From positions 5,746,501 through 5,810,500 of the forward strand of contig NC_056423.1 in the NCBI RefSeq assembly GCF_905147365.1: a DNA stretch of 64,000 bases, read 5' to 3'. The DNA is from Aricia agestis. Its lineage: Eukaryota > Arthropoda > Insecta > Lepidoptera > Lycaenidae. Below, piece after piece: positions 11,777-21,400 of the stretch (positions within the stretch are counted from its first letter, which is position 1; every line of letters begins with the position of its first letter). The notes below the pieces were generated by a model. That model saw only the letters and a list, made by a program, of their open reading frames with translations, searched no databases and was not told where the DNA came from. Both the position numbers and the translations under genes were made by a program.

Positions 11777-12279
11777 ATGTTTTGGTCATCATGTTTTAAA
11801 GAACACCAAAAAGTCAATTTTAGACAATACTTACACATTACTTTAAATTTTAGATTTTAGAGTTTAGGGTGTGTATGATGTATTCTCTGTACCAGTGCTG
11901 ACGCAGCTACTTCGACGTAGTTTTGACTTCTATGTTATTTTTGTTGGTTTATAAACTAAATAAAATACTATACATACTTATAAGTATATAATTTATTTCG
12001 ATAACAAAGAATTGCCGTTTTTATTACTTACATAAGTTATCAACACATTCTTTTTTATAAAAAAATAATAACAGAAATAGATTATAAAAAACTGTTCATG
12101 ATTTTAAACTTAAAATTTAATACATTATAAAATTGTTTTTCTTAATTTGTTTTTAAAAAATACTTTCTTTCACCATACAAAATTTTGTCATAAATTGAAA
12201 TCAAAATAGAAAACAACAACTTGTACTTATATTAATACCCCTATTCAACACAGGATGGCGCTAGGAGTAACAACTAATG

Positions 12280-12285
12280 TTTATT
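12280..12285 (-). terminator. Candidate poly(A) signal of cubilin
   Basis: TTTATT on the plus strand gives AATAAA on the minus strand about 140 bases after the cubilin stop codon. It is the nearest canonical hexamer; others lie near 12020 and 11990. The site fits normal 3' UTR spacing, but in AT-rich DNA such hexamers arise often by chance. Confidence 0.4.
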
Positions 12286-12424
12286 TTTACCAAACGTGTT
12301 TTTATAATAATAATAAATAACAAAATAAATAAACCTTTTCAAAGTTGCGATTTACAGCTATTCCTGTTAAATATTTGGCATTACTTAAATTAAATGTGAA
12401 ATTAAATAATTTGTATAAAAATAA

Positions 12425-15400
12425 TTACGCCACACCCACAAAGTCAGCGACCCAGCCCGTCCCCCCGTTATTCATAGTCGTAGTGAACACTATTTTGACG
12501 TAATTGTCCGGGCTGGTGTAATCGGCCGGGGGTTCCAGACAGAACGTCGATATCGTCTCTCCCTTTCTATTGACGAGAGTCACGTAATTCGAATCGCAGA
12601 GCCGGCCGAGGTCGAAGACGGAGAAGTGGAGGTGCAGGCGGGTCCCGCTGGGGGTCTCCAGTTCCCACTCGCAGGTGCCCCTTCTCCTGTAAACTTCTGG
12701 GTAAAGGGGGCTGGTCACCTGACCGTCCTCCGTGGTCAGCTTCCCCCCGCACCCTTTACCCTTATCCGTGGCCACGTACACTAGATCGAAGGTCACCGCA
12801 TCGGTGTTCACGATATGATTGTGCAGGAGCATGTATCGGCCGCTCGAGAATACCGGGTAGTTCTCAGAATACTCCTTCGAGATGTTCCGGAGGAGAGGGG
12901 CAGTGGTGACGTTGCCGTCGAATATCTCGAGGAACACCCCCTCGTTCCAGTAAACCGGGTTCGCGGACAGGAAGTATGTCGATACTGTGTGGTTCTCCGG
13001 AACGGTAATTAGAGTGTGGCAGTCCCATTCCCCTTTGTCGTTTTCGAGAGTCATTAAGGGGGCTTCGTAGGTGTTCTGTATTCGACCTTGAGCCTCCGAG
13101 TAGTTCTTGTTGCAAATTCCGAGATAGGAGACCTCTAGATCCACTCCCTTGTGAGAGGAACCGGCTTCGGATGACGTGATCAAATTAATTTTCACACTCC
13201 CCGTCACGTAAAAGTCTACCGAACGCTTCAGGCCACACAGAGAGAACGTCTTCGGAAACACGAGACTAGAATCGTAGAAGTGAGCGTACAGCATCAAGTT
13301 ACTCTCGTCCTCGTTGTGAATAAAATCCTTCCCGGTTGTGGCGTTCCGGAATCTCGGGTGACTGTATATGACCAGCCTGTCCTGATCGCACGTATCCCGC
13401 GCTCCGGGCTCTAGGTCCAGATATTTTATTTGGATGTGTATCAAACTGTACGGGCTCACGCTGGAGTCCAAGAAGTAGCTGCAGTGGAGACTTCGGGGTA
13501 TCGAGCCCGAGGCGTATCCGGGGGAAGTTATACGCTGCGGGGTTCGCGATATTTGGTACGAGGACTTACCGCAAATCGACGGTATGGATGTCAGGGTCGC
13601 TTCGAATCCAGAGCTGGTAATGTCTCCGTCGGTCGATAAAATTATGCTGAGCGAGTTTCCGGAGGATAAAAGCGGCGGAGGGATGTTGTGTCCGCAGTAT
13701 TTGCCTATTACGAAGCTATTCAGACTCAGCCCGTCTTTCAAAGTCAAGTAATCGCAGTCGCAGTTGCTGAAGCCCAGAGCCGTCTGGTTAACGTTCAAAC
13801 ACGGAGCGATATGGAAAGATTTGAAGGTTACTTGAATTATATAATCCAGGTTCGCTTGTATATTCCAATGACAGTCCAAATAATTTTCATATACCATCGC
13901 TCCGTTCAAGAGGGGTGATTTTAATATACGATTGTCCAAAGCGCTTAAATATAGCTCGCCTCCGCACCCGACCGATTGTGAAAACGTGAAAAGCACTTTG
14001 ACCTTGAAACCCTTAGATTGGAAATTGCTACCGGAGAAGTATTGCAAAATGACTTTATTGCCTTTACTCCTTAAGCTAGTTCCGTTTATTCGACCACACA
14101 ATAGAGCCAGACGTTTTTCAGCATCTATAAGAGGTCCTTCGAAAACGCCTAAATAGCCGTTGTAACATTCGTAGCTACTCTCCACGTCTATATAGTCAAA
14201 CCTCAATGCTATGAGCTTGTCGGGTGGTGCTTCAATGGTCCAAGTGCAATTCATATCGTTGTCAGCTTTATCCAGTACAATAGACGTTGGGCTTTTCACG
14301 TCTCCACCACAAGAGAAGGTGGAATATGATATTTTAAACCCTTTCCTTTGGCCATATTTGTCCGTTTTGAAGTCAATCTTTACGTTGTTCGTTGCTATAA
14401 TAGGCTTCGGTAAGTCCGAGCCACATAGGACTTCGTTGATAATGTCGTAATCACTTTCAGCGTATACTGTCACGTTATCATATTTGCATTCGTTAACTAA
14501 TCCTTCCAAATCGAAGGTTACAAATGTTAAAACTATTTTCTTCCCTGGAGCTGCTATTTCGTAGTGACAGTCCAAAGATCGCGAGTAGCCGTAATCGTAC
14601 CCGGGACTATAGAGAATCTGATTTTCTTGTGTCGCCACCAGGTTTCCACCGCAAATCGGTTTCCAGTGTGCTTTAAATCCGTCCAACGTTATATTAGCGT
14701 CACTACGAAAAACGACTTTCATTTGATTATGCGTCGAATTGAAAGTAGGTGGAAGATTGCGACCGCATAATCGAGCGATTTCCTTGTATGCATTATCTTT
14801 CCAGTCGTATATTATGACCGCGTCTTTTGTACAGTTGACTGTATCCTCTACGACAAATCGGTCGATAAATTGTAAGGAGACTCGGTAACCTAAATCTGCA
14901 CGTATTTCCCAAGTACATTCCTGGTTCTCTTTGTAATTACCCGGAAAATTTGGGGACGTAAACATTTGTGCGTACTTCGTAAATATACCACCGCATTGAG
15001 CGCTGATCGATTTGGCCAGTAATCTTATATTTCTATTGTTCTGAACGTTGGAGTGGTATTGCACATAGGTGTCCGCAAATGATAAAAGGAGAGGTTGACT
15101 TTGTATTCTATCTTTACAGTAATCACCAAAATTTAAAGAGTTCACTCCGTCACTTATCAGTAAAAATTCATCAGAACATGCAAGATTAAATGTGCCTTCT
15201 AAAGTTAGTTCCATTCGTGTACGACCTTCGGACACAAGTAGCCATCCACATTCAACTTGATCATCCAATTTTTCTGGTAAATTTATAACGTTAATTGGAT
15301 CATTGGACTCAATTTTAATTACACCTCCACATGGCTGCAATTTCCAATTGAGAGTAAAAAGCATAGGAATTTTATACTGTGTAGCTTTGATTTTAAAATA

Positions 15401-18400
15401 TGGGCTCGCTAGTCGGTATGAAACTTGCGTATTGTTCACGCAAACTTTCCTGTTGTGCCTGATGTAACCATCTTGAGACAGTAACGTAACACCAAAGGCA
15501 TAATTTCGACACACAGTTGTACCTTCCACTTTAATAAATACAGATTTATATTCTTCGGTCCCGTTTCTTACAGGCCCCGTGAAATGCCATTCACAATTGT
15601 ATGGTATGTTTAAGCTGGGAGATGCGAGTTGTCCTTGTAAACCTTCAAGACCTCCACCACACAGAGCTGGATTATCGGAGCTAAATCTTGCTTTGAATCG
15701 ACTTACTTTATTGGATGTTGGCGTTATCCATATATAAAATGCTAATTTATTGCCTGTTGATTCGAAAACTTTTGATTTATTATACGATGTCAAGGATGAG
15801 TTGCCCACGACGACTTCTTCGATTTTTGAGCCATATGTGATATCATTGTAGGCAGAAAATTGAACATTTGAACTACTATCTTCAATTTCTAATCGAACTC
15901 TTCGATTTTCGTTTGGAAGAACAATAATCCACTGACAATATTTGAGATTAGTTGATCCGGGATAGCCTGGAGTGGTTATGATACCATCAGAGGTAGTAAG
16001 CGTTCCACCACATACCGGCCTCGATGATTTGAATGTAAACTTAAAGCCTCTAGAATCTGAAATGTGTGAGTAAGGTCCAGGTTTACCGATATGTAGTTTA
16101 ACTATAACCTTATTGCTTATACTTTCGAAGGCTTCAGAGTAGTTTTCGAGGTCACTTTCACAGAATTCTTTTAATTTTCTTGCTTTACTATCTGCAACAC
16201 TCAGATCTTCGACTGTTATTTTTGTCTCGCATAAAATTTCGGATTCAGGTAAGTCTATGTCCTTGAATTCTATGTTGATAATATGACCAGGAAGAGAAGT
16301 GATGTACCATTCGCAAATTGTGCCTGCTGGAAGAACGATCATGCTCGGATAGTTAGGAGAAACTACTTCTCCTGAGTCAGACATAATTGTCGCACCACAA
16401 ACATCTATAGATATATTGGCTTTAAATCCGTTTCTCGGCACAAGTTGATGTGTTGAATATTTGACGAATAACCGATTACTGCTCGATTTAATCGTACTAG
16501 GACGTTTGCAAAATGTGCCTTTTAGGGGTGATACGTCTGTTGATCCATCTCGGATCTCGACAGCTTCAGCTGCACAGTCTACATCAAATCTCTCAATAAA
16601 ATCTATTCTCAAAATTTCACCAGGGGGACCAGTAAATTTCCAAACACATTCGGTGTAGGGGGTCGATATTTTGGGATAATTAGGAGAAGTGATAATTTCC
16701 CACTTGTGGTCGTTTTCTAAAAGTGACGTACCTCCGCATTCGATGTTCATTTCCTCGTATCGTAATCTGAAATTTGTGTTTTGGAAACGCATAACTTTCA
16801 CATATCTCACAAATAAATAATTTGTGGTTGATAGGATCCCACTACGGTTTTCATGAGAGTAACCACAATATTTTCCGTCACCAAGTAGTGGAGACTCATT
16901 CGAGGCACCGTTTTTTATCACTACATAGTTATTGCAAACGTCACCGTTACTTATATTGAAATGTTCAAATGTTAATTTTACTGTGCGTCCGGGCCGTACC
17001 TTTATTATCCAATCACAAGTTGTTTGATACTGAATTGGCCTGTTCCTTTGATAGTAGTAGGAATTTTCGATAACCCCTGACGTATCGTCGAGCAAGCCTC
17101 CACAGACTGAGGTTACGGTAGCAGTAAATCCTTTTTTATTTAATGATGAATCAGATATGAAGTTGAGTTTTATATAGGTTGATGCTTCAATTATTTCAGT
17201 GGCATTTGATGAAAGACACATATTTTCCTTTAAAGGTGTCCATTTCATTTCATCGTGTGCTGTATATACATTGATATAATCTGCAAAACAGCTAGGTGTT
17301 TCTTCTAATGCGAAGTCAGTAAACTTTAATGTCAAATGTCTTCCAGGTTCCGACTTAAATATCCATTCGCAATTTGAATCAGATCCATATTCATTTGGAT
17401 AATTTGGAGACGTTATCACTACGTCTCGAGTCCCAGAAACTAATTGAGTTTCATTTAAACCACAATTTATTTTACTTGCTGTAGTCGAATCAATGTTTCT
17501 ATCTGTTTCGGTCCATCTTAAATGGAATAATGATCCTGCATTAGTTTTATCTAAAATTAATTTTATGAAAATAACGCTGGAAGAAGATCTTATTCTGACT
17601 GCGTTATTCTTATAGAAACCACACATTTCTTTTAAAACTAAAGCGTCTTCATCGTACCCATCATAAATTATTAATTTGTTATTACACACTTCTGAGTACG
17701 ACGGTATTTCCACAGAATCTATATTAATAACAATATTTTTATTTCCTTTACTCGTTACTCGCCATGAGTATACACCCTCATTATAGTATAAATTTGGGTA
17801 AAGAGGGGACGCTATTTCTCCTTCATGTTTATCAAAAATATCATTGCCATGTAAAAATCCGTATTGCAGTAAAAATCCTTGTCCTGTTTTATCACTGTTA
17901 CTGTGAAACTTTATATATAACTTGGAAGAAACAGTTTGATTCAACGGTATTCCATGTCCGCAGTAGAGCCCTAATAAATTTCCAGCACCATTATCTTCTC
18001 TAACTTCTAGATAATCTTCATTACACTTTTCGGACTCATCTAAATCGAACTTTTCAAATGTAATATAAGCCTTGTTTCCAGGTGACGTATATAAAATCCA
18101 TTCGCAGTCTATATTAACAGGATAAGATAACGGATAGTTCGGTGACGCTATGGTGCCTTCCTCCGAACTCAATTTTCCTCCGCATGCCGTACTTAATGGT
18201 GTGTAATGTGCAGCGAATTGACCGTTCACCTTATCGACGTAGGTTCCAAGCGTGACTGTTAACGTGTTGCCCCGACTAACGACCATCGGTGGACTTTTTT
18301 TCCCACAATACTCACCAATAAAGGGAGCCTTCTCATCGTCACCATCATAAACTTTAAGGAAAGTGGAGGGACAGCTTCTTGTCGTAGCGACATCGTCGTC

Positions 18401-21400
18401 TTTAGGTATATTGAGATATTGTATCGTCAATCTTATTTTGTCATTTAGATTCGGTGCAGAAATAGTCCAAGTACAATTTTGATTTTTCGAATTAACATAG
18501 TTATTGCTGTTTATAATTCCGTCGTACGTCGCATTAATGACGGCTCCGCAGACAGTCGTAAAATCGATCATAAATCCCTTGGCCGTTCCATAGCTATTGG
18601 TAGAAAACTGAATCGAAGCAGATGAATACCTCGTCACGATACTCGACCGATTTGATTTTGGACAAATTAAATACGAATAATTGGATTGTAAATATTTAGA
18701 GCCCAAATAATTATAATTAGAGTTCAAAATTCTACTACCATCGTAAATTTTTAAGTTGTCGTCGCATTGTTCGTCCTCATCCTCGACGTAGTAAAGATCG
18801 AGATCTTTGAAATTAATTTCTATTTTGTGATTCGGGGCCACCGATATATACCAGACACAGTCCAACTGATTCTCGTAGTTGTTCGGATAGTTTTTAGAAT
18901 GAATAGATCCGGACGGGGATCGAATTATTCCACCGCAACCTACCCTGTACGAATCGAAACTAGACTTCAAGTAAGTGTCTCTCAGAGTCGACCGTTTAAC
19001 TAACCGGACTAGCATAAAGTTGGAAGTAGATTGGAAAGTGTATCCTCCTTTGTGACATATTTTATATAGTAATGGATAAGAAGTACTTTGACCGTTGTAT
19101 ATTTCGAGGGCATCGAGTGTACAGTTCTGAGAGTCCGCTACATAGAGATCTGTGATCGTCAGCGATACGGATGTGCCAACCGGAGTCTCCAGAAGCCATT
19201 CACATTCAATGTCACCGCGTGTATTCTTAACACTGTCAAACGAGAGAGGCCCTGCACTTTGCTGAATATGACCTCCACACCCATGCTTTATCCATTCCAA
19301 ACGGAATCCTTTGGAGGAAAAGTAGTCGATTGATACGAATTTTATTTGCAAGGAATTTGTTTTGGAAGTGAAAGCTTTCGGTAATGTAGCTCCACACATT
19401 TTTTCAGTAAAATTTTTATCCGACGTTTCCTTTATTTGTATGTAATCAAAATCACATTTAGCAGGTGAATAGCTTTGTACCGGTCGTACTAAGTCGTAAG
19501 TGTAAAAGGGTTGCGAAGAAAATGGAAAACGTTGCGATCTGGGCGTATAATATCTTCTTCTATACATGGTATAAATATTAAAATCGGTAAAAGTCACATT
19601 AATAACATTACCTTTAGGCACAGTGATCGTCCACAAGCAATTCGAATTCGGAGGATATTTTTCTGGATACCCAGGGCTTTCGATGACTCCATAACTGCCG
19701 CTTATATTGTTATGGCAATTTGTGGTATATTTTAAAAGGAAGCCTTTGCCCGCTATGAGAAAATCAGACCGGAATTTTACCATAGCAAAATTGCTAGACG
19801 TTTCGATGTTCCTCGGTTTCTTCGACGAAAGGTTACAATATTTGCCGAAGCTCTTCGCGTTAGTATTTTGACCGTCAAATATTTCCACGTAATCGTCCGA
19901 GCAACCCGACACTTCTTCTAGCTCCAAGTCTGTGAAGTTTAATTGAATTTTTGATCCGCTACTTGTACTTATTTTATAAAAACATTCAGCGTTCTCGCTG
20001 TATTTTTCTGGGTAGTTGGGTGATGCTATCGAACCGGAGTAGCCGGTGAGCGATCCCCCGCAGCCTCTCACTGTACCGTCCCATTCGATTTTAAATCCAT
20101 TGCCGTTTAGATAGAAATCCGAGTGAAATTTGAGAAATACGTTATGAGTAGTCGAAACTATAGTTCTCGATTGGAAGGACCCGCAAAATTTACCAATTAA
20201 AGGGGAATCCTTGTAGCGGCCGTCTCTAATCGTGAGATGATCGCCGAGGTCGCAATTTCCTCTGATCGGTCTCTCGAGATCAAACTGGGATATGTTTAAC
20301 GAAATCTGTTGCCCCGCAGGAACGCTTATCACCCAGGTGCAGTCTTTATTGGGCTCGTACGAGCTCGGCCAACCCGGCGAGTAAATAAATCCATGATTTT
20401 TAATGTAATTTCCTCCGCAATGATTTCTCTCGTCGAGGAATTTGTACGACACCGAAAACCCATCTGAACGTATGGAGCTATCCGACACGAACTTGATCAT
20501 TAAAATGTTACTCGATATAGTGACCGCGGGCGGGAGCGTCGACCCGCAATACTTGGCGAGGCTACTGTTTCCGGTGCTCCCTTCTACTATTTCTAGGAGT
20601 TCAACGTAATCCGAACTGCACTCCGACATTTCCTCGAGATCGAACCGCTGCCAAGTCAGCTGTATCTGCGTTCCTACCGGGGCGATGATCGTCCACAGGC
20701 AGGTCTGATCGTTGTTGTACCTTCCGTGATCGTTAGCCGGGTGAGTGATGGTAGCACTGGGAGCCTTGTAGACGCCGCCGCACTCGATATCGACGGTCGT
20801 GTAGTTCGCGTAAAACCCACGCCCCACGATACTCATGTCGGAGCTGAATCTGAGATACATGTAGTTGTACGAGGATATCTGAGTCGGCGGGGTGAATTCG
20901 GAGCCCCCGCAGTACCTGCCCATCAACGTCGAGTTGGCGCTCGGGCCGTCCCTGACCTCGACGTGGTCGTACTGACAGTTGTAGTATCTATTATCCTCGA
21001 TATCGAAATCTTGGAAGGTCAGTTTTATCGCCCTCCCGGGGGTGGTGGCCACGATGTACTCACAGACCGTCTGCTTCGGGTAGGCTAGCGGATATCCGGG
21101 GGAAATGATCACGCCGCTGTCGCCGAGGAACGTCCGCTGGCATAAGGACTGATACTGGATTTTGAAACCTCCCGCGGCCATAGTGTGATCCGATTTAAAA
21201 ATAATGTATAAGGAGTTCGACCGAGATACGAACGAGACGGGAGTTACCTTCCCGCAGTACTTACCGACCAGGGGCGAGCTCTCCGAATCGCCGTCGTATA
21301 TTTTTAGGTAGTCGTACCGGCACCTGAACGAGTTCTCTATATCGAACGACGTGAATTTCACTGAAATTTTTGTATCCGGTCTAGTTTTAATTTTGTATTC

